From Penicillium oxalicum (taxonomy: Eukaryota > Ascomycota > Eurotiomycetes > Eurotiales > Aspergillaceae), in contig NC_064656.1 of the NCBI RefSeq assembly GCF_001723175.1, positions 1,736,001 to 1,800,000 on the forward strand: DNA of 64,000 nucleotides. Reading direction: 5' to 3'. The position numbers and the translations under genes were made by a program. The notes under the pieces were generated by a model. It worked only from the letters and a program-made list of their open reading frames with translations, had not been told where the DNA came from and ran no database searches. Positions within the stretch are counted from its first letter, which is position 1, and each line of letters begins with the position of its first letter. Below are positions 34,690-46,274 of this stretch, in pieces.

Positions 34690-36597
34690 ATGCTGCCCCT
34701 CTTTCCCCTCCGCTTCCCCTCGCTCGCAAGATCTGGTCAATCTTACCTCTCCAAGTTTCGTCCGTCTGCTCGTCCCCTCATCCCTCGTCGCTTCTACTAC
34801 GGACATATCAGTGATACCAAGATGGCGCCTCAGCTGGAGCCCTTTTTCAAGCAGTATGTGCTTCTCCTTCTCAGAGGACCCGCACTGCGCGGGAGCCGAC
34901 GAAACAGAAAAAAAATTCAGCCCGGATCTGACACGCGTGCGTTTGTAGGGTCGATACCTCGTCCGAGCATTTCATTGACCGTAGGTTTGACGATGTTGAT
35001 TCGCTTCAGGTCTTCTTGGGGACTGGGACTGCCGGTCATGCACAGAAGATCAACAATAGCCTAGAGCACCTTGTTAATAGCTCGTTTGGTTAGGTCTGCG
35101 CAAGGCGGTTGCCATTCCTTCCATCTCCGCTCAGGATGAGAACCGCAAGGATGTGTTCCGCGTGAGTGCTGTCTCCACTTCAACGTGGTCGAAGCACGAC
35201 GAGGCTAATCGATGCAGATGGCTCAATTCCTGGCCGACGAACTGACCGCGCTGGGTGCGGAGGTCGAGCAACGGCCGCTGGGCAAGCAGCCCGGCAAGGA
35301 GCACCTCGACCTTCCTCCTGTGGTGGTTGCCCGCTACGGTAACGACAAGAACAAGAAGACGATCCTGGTGTACGGCCACTACGATGTGCAACCCGCTCAG
35401 AAGGAGGATGGCTGGGCCACCGAGCCCTTTGAGCTGACTATCGACGACAAGGGCCGCATGTATGGCCGTGGATCCACCGATGATAAGGGTCCCGTTCTGG
35501 GCTGGATCAATGTCATTGAGGCTCACCGCAAGGCTGGCGTCGACCTGCCCGTCAACCTGCTCTGCTGCTTTGAGGGTATGGAGGAGTACGGTTCCGAGGG
35601 ACTGGATGACTTCATCAACGCCGAAGCGAAGAAGTACTTCAAGGACACCGATGCGGTCTGCATCTCCGATAACTACTGGCTCGGCACCGAGAAGCCCTGT
35701 CTGACTTACGGTCTCCGTGGGTGCAACTACTACTCCATCAGTGTGTCCGGCCCCGCCCAGGACCTGCACAGTGGTGTCTTCGGTGGCTCTGCCCACGAGC
35801 CCATGACTGATCTGGTCACCGTGATGTCCAAGTTGGTCGACCCTCAAGGCAACATCCTGATCCCAGGTCTGATGGATCTGGTCGCTCCCGTGACCGAGGA
35901 GGAGAAGGCCCTGTACCCCAACATTAGCTACACCATGGACGACCTCCACGAGTCTCTGGGCAGTGAGACGGGTATTCACCCTAACAAAGAGCGCACTCTG
36001 ATGGCCCGCTGGCGTTTCCCCTCTTTGTCCCTTCACGGTATCGAGGGTGCTTACTCTGCTCCCGGTGCCAAGACTGTCATTCCTGCCAAGGTGATTGGCA
36101 AGTTCTCTATTCGCACTGTGCCCAACATGGAGAGTGAGGATGTCAACAAGTTGGTCTTTGACTACGTCAAGGCCGAGTTTGCCAAGCTCAACAGCAAGAA
36201 CAAGCTGGATGTCTCGCTGCAGCACGACGGCAAGTGGTGGGTTGCCAGCCCCAAGCACTGGAATTTCAGTGCCGCCAGCAAGGCCGTCGAGCAAGTGTTT
36301 GGTGTTGAGCCGGATATGACCCGCGAGGGTGGCAGGTATGATTCAATTTTTTTTTCTCCTCTTTTTCTCTGAACATCACTCCCCAAACGTGACACTGACC
36401 TTGAACACAACAGTATCCCGGTCACCTTGACTTTCGAGCAGGCTACCGGCAAGAACGTTCTGCTGCTGCCCATGGGTAGCTCTACCGATGCTGCCCATTC
36501 GGCCAATGAGAAGCTCGACCGCAGGAACTACATCGAGGGTACCAAGTTGCTTGGCGCTTACCTGCACTACGTTGCTGAGGAGCCTATGACCGAGTAG
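34690..36597 (+). CDS. dug1: Cys-Gly metallodipeptidase Dug1 (M20 family), possible mitochondrial presequence
   Basis: Zinc/manganese dipeptidase of the M20/CNDP family that cleaves Cys-Gly in glutathione turnover. Exons: 34690-34853, 34949-34980, 35094-35161, 35218-36335 and 36414-36597. All splice phases close ([30 protein letters not shown]). M20 metal and catalytic motifs: [10 protein letters not shown] (His and catalytic Asp), [10 protein letters not shown] (bridging Asp), [12 protein letters not shown] (Glu general base and Glu ligand), and [14 protein letters not shown] of the dimerisation domain. The C-terminal metal His is expected in [14 protein letters not shown]. The ATG at 34822 (MAPQLEPFF) gives 477 residues, like yeast Dug1 (481). 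An upstream in-frame ATG at 34690 adds 44 residues, Arg/Ser/Pro-rich with almost no acidic residues, resembling a matrix signal. I give the longer form; the shorter one is at least as likely to be the cytosolic product. Confidence 0.93.
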
Positions 36598-37219
36598 ACG
36601 AGTACCTTTCTTGTCCAAAAATTATGGAAAGCGATGTACGCATCTATATGACCGAGTCGACTAGAGCGTGAACTCATGACCTATTCGCGCCTTATTTGAT
36701 CAAGAAATGTTCTATTAGCCAAGAGAAATATGAAAACAGGGTTCCACTTGTAAACTTGAACAGATTCCAACTCTCTGCATTATTTGTTGGAAAAAGTACA
36801 CGAAAGCTACTAAGCTTCCAATGCCGATACAGAGTATTGGATTGAGCTGCATACATAATAATGGTGTAGTGACTTCCAAGGTTCGATGCGGGGAGAGGTC
36901 ATCACAGTGCTTCATCATTATGAACAAAGAGTGTACAGCTGCAGGATACGTACTGTACATTATCTCTTCCTTTGTTCCTACATTAGGCATGTACCACTTT
37001 GGCAGGTCGTAGCTTCGATTGGACCTATCATGATGATCAGTACTGCTTACTCACCAGATGCCCCATGCTGGACCGCCCACCCGCCGTTCGACGCGAAAGT
37101 ACGCGCCGACGCGACAGCTAAACCTCTTTGTTCGAATTGGTCCACGAGGCCTTCCGGAGCGCAAGGTAGATATCGCTATGCGCTACAGTCACTCTCCCTT
37201 GGAGTGAGGTCCAAAAGAA
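36598..37219. promoter_or_regulatory. Intergenic region upstream of smc6
   Basis: 622 bp between dug1 and smc6 on the same strand, holding the dug1 3' end and the smc6 promoter. No named site recognised. Confidence 0.4.
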
Positions 37220-40200
37220 ATGCCGTCTTTGAAACGAGTATCAGAATTCTCGGAGTCTGAGGCTCAGAGCGACGCGGACTCTGATATTCCCGCATCCTCG
37301 GACCCCGCCTCGTACTCAGTATGTCCGCTCAACTGGAACTGTAATTTCGAACTTGCTTTGACTGATTTGAGGAAAAGAGAAAACGGGCGCGTGCATCTCC
37401 GTTTCCTACGTCTGATGCGACAGCGACTAGCATCCCTAGTTCTCCTTCCTCTACCCGCTCTTCGTCCCGCGACGATGCACTCCCTGAAGACGAAGACGAA
37501 GACGAAGAAGACCTTGAGCTTCGCCAGACCCAGATCATTCAAGAAAAGTATGCGCAGCAGGTCGATGAGGCGAATGTGCCTGCGGAGCACGGCATCTTGG
37601 AGCGCGTCGAATGCTTCAACTTTATGTGTCATAACCACTTTTCCGTTGAGCTGGGCCCGTTGATCAACTTCATCGTCGGCAAGAATGGCAGTGGGAAAAG
37701 TGCCATTTTAACCGCAATTACACTTTGTCTAGGAGGGAAGGCTTCGGCTACCAATCGTGGCCAGAATCTCAAGAGCTTTATCAAGGAAGGCAAGGAGAAT
37801 GCTTCCATCATCGTCCGGATCAAGAATCAAGGTGATGGCGCCTACATGCCAGATGATTATGGGAAGTCGATTATTGTCGAGCGACATTTCACAAGGAGTG
37901 GATCAAGTGGCTTCAAGATTAAAAGCGAACAAGGACGCATCATCTCGACACGGAAAGCCGAACTGGATGCAATCACCGACTACTTCTCTCTACAAATCGA
38001 CAACCCAATGAATGTTCTATCGCAAGATATGGCCCGCCAGTTTCTCAGTTCGTCTAGCCCAGCAGAAAAGTACAAATTCTTCGTTAAGGGTGTTCAACTC
38101 GAGCAATTGGATCAGGACTATCGCTTGATCGAGGAATGTGTCGACCAGACTGAGGAGAAGCTGAGATCCCAGGCATCGAATCTTCATTTCCTGGAACTTC
38201 AGAGGAATCAGGCAAGAAGGAACTTGGAGCTTTCCGACCAACAAGACACCCTCAGAGAGCGCATCAGAAAGTATCGGAACCAGATGGTCTGGGCCGAGGT
38301 TGAGGAACAAGAGCGGGTCAGTACACTCTCCCTGTCATTCACACGGAAATGCGAAACTCATCACCTCGAAACAGATCAGGGACTCTCTTGCAAATGAAGT
38401 TGCGAAGGCAGACGAAGTGATTGGGCTCGCCGAGGCTGAGCTTGGACAATTCGACAATGCTCTCCAAGCCGTCGATATCGAGATGGAGACGGCCACTGAG
38501 CTCCTCAACCGCGCAGGCCGTGCAGTAGAGGATCGTCAACGGGACAGAGAAGTGGTTGTTGAGGAGAAGAAAGCACTGACAGGCGAGACAAATAATGTTC
38601 TTGTATGCACACGGATTGCGCTCGTGAGATCGTTGAATGACAACGTTGCTAACTGATCACAGGCAGAGGAACGTGCGATGAAAATGGCAGTCGATAGTGC
38701 AGTCGCAGCGCTAGAAGAAGCCGAGAGAAAAATCAAGGATGAGGAACACCGCCTGACCGAAGTCAGCAATGGAGGCTTTGCTCGAAAACAGGAGGAGTGT
38801 GAACAAGCCCAGGCTCAAGCTGCTGCTGCGCGGAACGAATATGAGACATTTGACAAAGGTCAATCTCCGCTGCGTGAAGCTATCGGCGACGCCGAGGCTA
38901 AAGCAGAAGCTGCTAAGACCCAGCTCAAGATCAAGGCTCAAGACTTCAATCAAGCCAAGAATCGGTTGCAGGAGCTCAAGAGAGACAATGCTCAGGCGAA
39001 ATACGGTTTCCCTGACAAGTTGCCATCGCTTCTCAGGGCGATTGCGCAAGAACGATCATTTGGAGCTCAACCAGTTGGGCCAGTTGGAAATTATGTCACT
39101 TTACTCAAGCCAAAGTGGGCCTCGATTATTGAGAATGCCCTTGGTCCGAGTCTCAACAGCTTTGTGGTGGAGAGCCATCGGGATCAAAAGACTCTGAGCA
39201 ACATCATGAGACGCGTTGGATGGTAAGGACTTTATTCTGAAATCCCCTGGACCCATTTTTACTTAGAAGATTTCGTGCTAATGATGGCTCCAGTCAATGC
39301 CCCATATTAGTCGGAGACAATAAAAATATCGATACGTCTGGTAATGAGCCCGATAGTCAATACGACACAGTTTTGAGAGTTCTGCAGGTACGTCCAAATC
39401 TCAAGGACCCCTTACAAAGGACTTTCCTCAACCTCTTTCTTTAGATTGAGAACGATTCAATTCGAGGTCACCTCATTGTCAAGCATGCGATTGAAAAAAT
39501 GCTTTTGGTCGAAAATATCGAGGAGGCATCGTCACTGATGTTTGATGGGCCAAGATTGAGGAATGTTTTACGCTGCTTCAGCATTGATTCGCGGGACCAA
39601 AGGCGAGGAGTTCACCTTTCCTACAACAGGGAAGGTGCTCCCAGCCAGTCACCCGTGCAGGCATTCAAGGGCTATCCCCGCATGAAGTCCGATGTCGCTT
39701 CACAGACTCGGTATGTTGGATGTCTGTCCTTTCTTTCAACCCCCTACCAAAAATACTTACCTTTATCGGCACGTAGTCACCAGGAAGAAGTTGTTCAGCA
39801 TATCAAACGCGAACTAGACGTTCTCCAACGAGAGTGTGATGCGGCAGTCGCCCACTTGCACACTTGCCAGCGGGATTTGTCAAACCATCGACGAGAGACT
39901 GAACGACTCAAAGTGAAAATGCAGCAACTGGAAGATCGTGCAGAAGCACTCAAGGATGCTCTTGAAAATTCAGCGGATGGCCAGCTAGATGCGCTAATCA
40001 GTATTCGTGATGCAGCACAGACTGACCTTGAACATAATCAAAGCATGTTTGAAGAAGGCCGTCGTGTGAAGAATGAGAAAATGAATCAGCTAAAGGTCAA
40101 ACGACGAGAGGAGAAGGAGATCGACGAACAATTGGCACAGTTGCAAAACAATCTCTCGATTGCCCGACAGGAACAAAGAAGGGTCGATGATAAGCGCCAT

Positions 40201-41339
40201 CAGATCATCAGCAACAAGAATGTTGCTGTCTCGCGCATCGATGACAACAAGAGGAGTCGAGATCGAATCCGAGAAAAGTGTGTTCAAGTCGAGGCTCGTA
40301 TTGTCGAGACCATTGAGAAGGCCAGCATGGTCACTTCCCGAGTTCCAATTGATGAAGGCGAGACCCTGAGCAGTCTCGACAAGAAGTTGGACAAGTTGAA
40401 GACCGATCTCGAACAACACAACAGAAGGTATGTGTGATCGCGAAGAATAATTGACAAATTTCCTGCTCACTGAGTATACCAGATTGGGTGCTTCTCGAGA
40501 GGAGATTGCAATACAAGCCTCTGCAGCGGAAGCCAAGTATCAGCTTGCATTGAAACAAGTGGAGGAGGCGACGGCACTTGCACAGGTATGTCACACATCG
40601 TGCTCAGCTTTTTGTCGCTGGCCTCCCTCGACGATAGATGGATCTCTAACTTCAAGCAGATTTTCAAAGATACCTTGACAAATCGCAAGAAGCGATGGGA
40701 GATTTTCAGATCTCATATCTCCTCTCGCGCCAAGGCCCAATTCACCTACTTGCTGAGTGAGCGTAGCTTCCGAGGTCGACTCCTTACAAACCATCAAGAC
40801 AGGCTACTCGATCTCCAGGCAAGTGCCAGACGCCATCTTCAATTTCATACCTTGAGCTCAATTCTAACAATCCACTTTGAACATTTAGGTCGAGCCGGAC
40901 ATTACCAAATCCAGCGAAACCGGCCGCGGAGCCAAGACTCTTTCCGGTGGAGAGAAGTCTTTCTCGCAAATTTGCCTCCTTCTTGCCCTCTGGGAGGCCA
41001 TGGGATCGCCCATTCGTTGTCTTGACGAGTTGTAAGTTGCATCGCCGTCCAAGAAGCCAAGTTTGACCCCTACTAACCCATCCTCCAGCGATGTGTACAT
41101 GGACCACATCAACAGAAAAATGGCCATTGACATGCTCGTAAGTCTACCAAACTGTATTGGATCTCTTGAATATATTTCAAGCTGACTTGCCAATCTAGAT
41201 GATTGCTGCGCGACGATCAATTGGCCGCCAGTTCATATTGATCACCCCAGGTACCAAGACTGATATCACTCTTGCTCCAGATGTTCGAGTCAAGGAGTTG
41301 GCCGAGCCCGAGCGCGGTCAAACAACCTTGCCTTTTTAA
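37220..41339 (+). CDS. smc6: Structural maintenance of chromosomes protein 6 (Smc6)
   Basis: ATPase of the Smc5/6 complex, which acts in recombinational repair and resolution of joint DNA molecules. The ATG at 37220 opens an acidic, disordered tail ([14 protein letters not shown]). Twelve exons close in frame; introns include 37319-37371 (TGAG acceptor), 38317-38374, about 38602-38662, about 39222-39294, and 40819-40888, which uses a GC donor. Walker A is [18 protein letters not shown], after [15 protein letters not shown], the Smc6 N-terminal signature. Two long coiled coils (KALTGETNN to RLQELKRD, and [16 protein letters not shown] to [10 protein letters not shown]) flank a hinge ([19 protein letters not shown] to [13 protein letters not shown]). 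The C-terminal head has the ABC signature [19 protein letters not shown] and Walker B IRCLDEFDVYMD. The tail ends ERGQTTLPF. No ATPase residue is missing. Confidence 0.95.
40819..40888 (+). other. GC-AG intron in smc6
   Basis: The exon ends LLDLQ with CAG at 40818, the intron begins GCAAGT and ends TTTAG, and the next exon opens [12 protein letters not shown] in the same phase. The only nearby GT (inside GCAAGTGCC) would shift the frame, so the GC donor is required. GC-AG introns are a known minor class, about one percent in fungi. Confidence 0.85.
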
Positions 41340-41789
41340 AGGCCGAATTGAGCTCTGGACTCCAAAGACACGGCTTGAACATGCATGCATATGGATCGTG
41401 GATGGGTCTAGCATATCTCCTACGGCGTATCTTGATTCTTTCGAACAGCTCAATACCCCAATCAAATGGCTTGTTTCAATCTATCACTCCTCGTGTTTCT
41501 TTCGCGTCACTTCCTCGTAACTCTCACCCGATTGGATCGGAATTCTGGTTGGCTTTCTCCCTTTCTTCCGTAAAGGCGATACACTCAATAATGCACAGCT
41601 TGTCATCTTAACGATTTTTCTATCGAGGCATTTTCGAAAGTTTCATCGGCACTGTGCTCTCTGGTTTCATCAATGTACCCCTGCTTACGGGAACGACTTA
41701 TATTCATTTTGCAAGATGTAACGGGCATACCTCCATTCCTGGTTTCTGACCAGGACCACACACCTTCGACACTCTTATTGTATCAATAT

Positions 41790-42580
41790 TACTTCCGCGT
41801 CTCTGAAACGACTCTTTTCTCTACTTCACCCGTCGAGCAAGTACTCCTGGTACATAGAAATGATTGCTAGTCAATATTTTTGCCACACAAGCGTTCTTTT
41901 CACGTCACCAAGGCTTTATTTTCACATGACTTTAGCGTTGTTTATCCGGCGTGATGTCATGTTAATTTCAATGGTTAGGCAAGACTTCTTGTTAATGAAA
42001 CGATTAATATTCGACATCCTTATTATCTAAGCGCTACTTTCACGTCACCGAGATATGAGTTTCGCTTTACTTTGGTGTTACTTAACTGATACTATGGTAT
42101 TTAATGTCTTATGTAACCGTTCGAGCGAGTGTATATTCTATTAAAAATGATAGATTCTTGACATTTTTGTCATTAAGCGTTGCATTCGCGTCACCTAGGT
42201 CTTGATTTCACGTCACTTTGCCGTTCCTTGATCAATACTATGTCGTTTAAACAACCTTCGAGTGAAAGATTCTGTTAGTAAAAACAATAGATACTCGACA
42301 TCTTTGTCTGTAAGCGTTACTTTCACATTACCAAATCATTACTTTCGCGTTTCTTTCACGTTACTTGATCGACACAATGTTGTTTTATCTGACTCGTCGA
42401 GCGAGAATTCCTGCGAGCAAAAACGATTGATATATGACTTTCTTGTCAATTAAGCGTTAGTTTTGCGTCATCTAGACTTTAGTTACACGTTACTTTGGCG
42501 TTATTTATTCGACACTATGTTGTTTTATCCAACACGTCGAGCGAAATTTCCTGTTGGTAAAAACGATATCTCATGCTAAG
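41790..42580. repeat. Degenerate tandem repeat, about 140-bp unit, 5-6 copies
   Basis: Units begin at AAGCG near 41889, 42029, 42175, 42312 and 42453 (spacing 140, 146, 137, 141), with a more decayed copy before the first (about 41790-41888). Each repeats, in order, a segment like TTCACGTCACCTAGGCTT, a second CACGTTACTTTGGCGTTA, then TGATCGACACTATGTTGTTT, CGTCGAGCGAGAATTCCTG and TAAAAACGATTGATA before an AT-rich link. A second register, the CGTCGAGC block (near 41831, 42119, 42258, 42395 and 42535), shows the same period. Inside a unit the first two segments resemble each other, so the unit may itself be a duplication. Copies differ by many substitutions and small indels, suggesting age. Both strands are closed by frequent stops, so it is noncoding. 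It lies 450 bp after smc6 and 580 bp before dhh1. Confidence 0.85.
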
Positions 42581-43164
42581 TTGCTAACTGTGTCTAAGGG
42601 ACGGTGGGCACACGAGTAAAGCCGCTACAACGAGAACCAGGATCAGACCGATGTCATGTGATCACGGCGGGACCATGAGCGAAGACCGCCCACGCAAGTC
42701 TTTTGGCTCCTGTGAATCCCTTCACTTTGCTTGAACTCCATCTATCTCACCTGATTCTACGTTTCCCTCAAGCCTGTTCCCTAACAGAAGTGCGTTCAAT
42801 TTTTTTTTCTTCAACCGCAACTTCTTCGGGCATCCACTGGCACCAACACTCCACCATTCTCGCTGATTCTCCCTGAACCGCTTCGGTCTGGAATCCGAAC
42901 ATCTTTACTCATCCTCCAAATCCTTTGATCCTCATTTTCTCAGATATCCAAAGAGCTTGCGCCTACCTTACCTCTTCTGACTCCTGATCAAATCCACTGC
43001 GCCTTGTCGACCTCCACTTAACTTGCTGGTGAATTGAAAGACCTGCTGCTCATACCGAACCCACTCGGACCAACACTCAAGCCCCGCACCGCTTTGGTTT
43101 CCTTGATACTCCGAAGACCATCTTCTCTTTCTTCCTTAACTTCTCCCCACACACAATCATCATC
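42581..43164 (+). promoter_or_regulatory. dhh1 promoter and leader region
   Basis: About 580 bp between the repeat array and the dhh1 ATG. It is strongly C/T-rich with few G from 42720 on, as is common in fungal promoters and leaders of well-expressed genes. Short upstream open frames occur (one at 43034-43231 overlaps the start region), but none is supported as a product. Confidence 0.45.
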
Positions 43165-44835
43165 ATGGCTGACGCCCTCGCCTCACAACTTCAAAACACC
43201 ACTCTTGGGTAAATCTTCACGTCACTCTTAGTGCTGTGTTGAAGATAAGGAGCTCACAAATTCACGTTAGCAGGGACGGCAAACCAGAAGCCAGACTTCA
43301 GGACACACTTAAGCTGCCCCCCAAAGATGCTCGACCCCAGACTGAGGTTGGTTGATACGAGATTCACATGCTGTTCACGCATCCGTGACTGACTATATGC
43401 GCAGGATGTCACGGCCACCAAAGGCCTTGAGTTTGAAGACTTCTACATCAAGCGGGAACTCATGATGGGAATCTTTGAGGCTGGGTTTGAAAAGCCATCT
43501 CCCATTCAGGAAGAGACGATACCCGTTGCGCTCACTGGCAGAGATATCCTTGCCCGTGCAAAGAACGGTACCGGCAAGACTGCCGCCTTTGTTATCCCAA
43601 CCCTTGAACGCATCAACCCGAAAAGCACCAAGACTCAGGCTCTGATCTTGGTCCCGACAAGAGAACTGGCTCTTCAGACTTCGCAGGTGTGCAAGACTCT
43701 GGGCAAGCACCTGGGAATCAACGTCATGGTCACTACTGGTGGTACCGGTCTTATGGACGACATTATCCGGTTGAATGATGCTGTTCATATCCTGGTCGGT
43801 ACACCCGGTCGAGTCCTGGATCTCGCTTCAAAGGGCGTTGCCGACTTGTCCGAGTGCCCTACCTTTGTGATGGATGAGGCCGACAAACTTCTCTCCCCCG
43901 AGTTCACTCCCGTCATTGAGCAACTGTTGTCATTCCACCCCAAGGATCGCCAGGTCATGCTCTTCAGTGCCACCTTCCCCCTCATTGTCAAGTCCTTCAA
44001 GGACAAGCATATGCGCAACCCGTATGAGATCAACCTTATGGACGAGCTTACCCTGCGTGGTATCACCCAATATTACGCTTTCGTGGAAGAGAAGCAAAAA
44101 GTCCACTGCCTCAACACCTTGTTCTCGAAGCTGCAGATCAACCAATCCATCATTTTCTGCAATTCCACCAACCGTGTCGAGCTTCTGGCCAAGAAGATCA
44201 CTGAACTGGGCTACTCTTGTTTCTACTCGCACGCTCGGATGCTCCAGCAGCACCGCAACCGCGTCTTCCACGACTTCCGCAACGGCGTATGCCGGAACTT
44301 GGTCTGCTCCGACTTGCTGACTCGTGGTATCGATATCCAAGCCGTGAACGTGGTGATCAACTTTGACTTCCCTAAGAACGCTGAAACTTATCTCCATCGT
44401 ATCGGTCGTTCCGGACGATTCGGTCACCTGGGTCTGGCTATCAATTTGATCAACTGGGAGGATCGATTCAACCTGTACAAGATCGAGCAAGAGTTGGGCA
44501 CTGAAATCCAACCCATCCCCCAAAACATTGACAAGAAGCTCTACGTCTATGATTCTCCCGAGAACATTCCTCGCCCCATTTCCAACCCTGCACAGCCCAT
44601 GCTCACGGGCTCTCAGCAACCTGGCCACGGTGATCGCCAGCCTCGGCGCCAGCAGCACCATCACCAGAACGGCGGGCACTACTACAACAACAATAACAAC
44701 AACCGGGGCCGAGGAGGCTCTTTCCGGGGCGGCCGCGGCCAAGGTCCCCGACGTGGCCCACAGCAGCACGACGCCAATAAGGCAACCCTTGCACCGAGTC
44801 AGGTTGGCCCGAAGCCCCCGGCGCCAATTTCTTAG
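43165..44835 (+). CDS. dhh1: DEAD-box RNA helicase Dhh1 (DDX6; decapping activator)
   Basis: Cytoplasmic P-body ATPase that promotes mRNA decapping and represses translation. Three exons: 43165-43208, 43274-43346 and 43405-44835, giving 515 residues ([25 protein letters not shown].../[14 protein letters not shown]). All helicase motifs are intact: Q motif ([14 protein letters not shown]), I (AKNGTGKT), Ia (PTRELALQ), Ib (TPGR), II (DEAD in VMDEADKL), III (SAT in LFSATFP), IV (SIIFCNST), V (LLTRGIDI) and VI ([10 protein letters not shown]). The C-terminal tail is Gln/His/Asn-rich ([16 protein letters not shown]) and then RGG-like ([12 protein letters not shown]). Such tails promote condensation and RNA binding. 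The two short 5' exons are supported by phase and by the family N-terminus. Confidence 0.96.
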
Positions 44836-46274
44836 TTTGTCCGCGTCTCTCTGAACCAGAGGTCACATCCCAAGACCTCGCCCTTGATCGACGATTCCTT
44901 TGCCGAGACTGCTATTTGGTGCCCTGCCCTCCCTCTTAAAAACTGCCTCGTGCATCGCTTCGTTCTCTTCTCTTGTCCGTCTTACTCTTTTTTTTATTCT
45001 CTATCTGTTCACATTCTGGATCAGAACCTTTTCTCGCTCAAGGTCGATGATGACCGCTCTGCAATGAGTCGAAGAGTCATCATTACCTCCTTCTCCCTCG
45101 TCACAACGCTACGGTGCTGGTGTGATTGATGTATCATAATCTCTTCCCCTCATGTTTCCTCACGGTCTCCATTGAATGACTGGTTCTCTCGAGCTGACTT
45201 CAGGGATCATCTCTTCTACTCCGCGGGTTTTTTCGCATGATGCATTTTCCGGTGCTGCGCAGGCTCTGCCGTTCTTGATTTTATCTCATGCAAGGTGTAC
45301 ATAATCTCGTCCACCGCGATGATCAATGCAGGTCAGGCGGCGTTTCCGGAACTTCCTGATTGACCCTTGGCGTTTCTTTGCCGGCGTCGACGGATTGGAT
45401 ATGGAGGTGACCTTTTTTTTGGCTTGGGTTGTTTTTTGGTCCTTTCTTCCTCACCTGCCGCTCATCTGAGACCGACGACTTTTCTTTGCTTGTCTGCGCC
45501 CCTTTCAAACCATGACCAACCATCTTCTTGTAACCACTTCACCGGCCTCGCACAGCTCGCTTCGGACTGGGCATTTGATTTTGAAGGGGGCAAGGCTGGG
45601 TTCTCCACAAGACTCGATTTCGATATCACACCTGCCATCTCCCTTTCTTTTGGGCCGCACAGGTCTTCTCGTCTCGACATTCTACCATCTCAGATGGCAT
45701 TCCTCCACACTATTACGGGTGCCTCCCGACGACTACACTACACTACCGTTCCTGGCGCTCACGATAACCCATACCACTATCTTTCCCCAACCCTGAAACA
45801 ATTCGAAAAACAACACAAAAACAAGAAAAAAAGCCCCTTCTCGGAGGAGCATAAGATGCAAAGGAACTACATAGCATCTTGTGAAATGACAATCCCTCCC
45901 TTCGAGACTCTCTTTCGCTAAATCAGTAAAAGTGTAGTGACAATAGACAGATGTATGAATCATCCCAGGCTACATTTTTGCGTTGCTTCAGGCAATCTTC
46001 CCGGCTGCATAAGGAGGGAAACATTGACCCAAGCTGATCGATCACAGAGGGCTATTTGATGACGCTGTTGTATTTTTCTTGCCAGAATTGCCTGTTCGGG
46101 ACAATTGATCTTGAGGTCAAAGGTGAGCGCGTGAAACCCGCGGTGGTCACCGAGGTCGGAGACTCGGTGTCAACAGAGCTGCATCAAGTGGGGCTACGGG
46201 CGACCGTAAATGTGATCATCAACGAGGCTCCGAGGTCCATTGACTTGCAACCCATTCAAGTGCTGGATTGGAAA
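44836..46274. other. 1.4-kb intergenic region, dhh1 3' flank and citrate-carrier promoter
   Basis: The genes either side are in tandem. A 184-codon open frame at 45367-45921 and its antisense partners have no family resemblance and unusual composition, so I do not call them genes. T-rich tracts at 44985-45000 and 45413-45440 fit a long dhh1 3' untranslated region. Confidence 0.45.

Noticed and set aside
35131..36294. 387-codon minus-strand open frame antisense to dug1
   Set aside because: Leu/Val/Gly-rich shadow of a strongly codon-biased exon; it crosses splice sites of the true gene and matches no domain.
41889..42577. Array considered as CRISPR
   Set aside because: Units are about 140 bp and diverged throughout, without short identical repeats separated by unique spacers, and the genome is eukaryotic.
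43930..44769. 279-codon minus-strand open frame antisense to dhh1
   Set aside because: Shadow of the helicase exon, with Val/Leu repeats caused by sense-strand codon bias.
45367..45921. 184-codon plus-strand frame between dhh1 and ctp1
   Set aside because: No family resemblance, composition unlike neighbouring genes, and no splice or promoter logic; most likely dhh1 3' flank.
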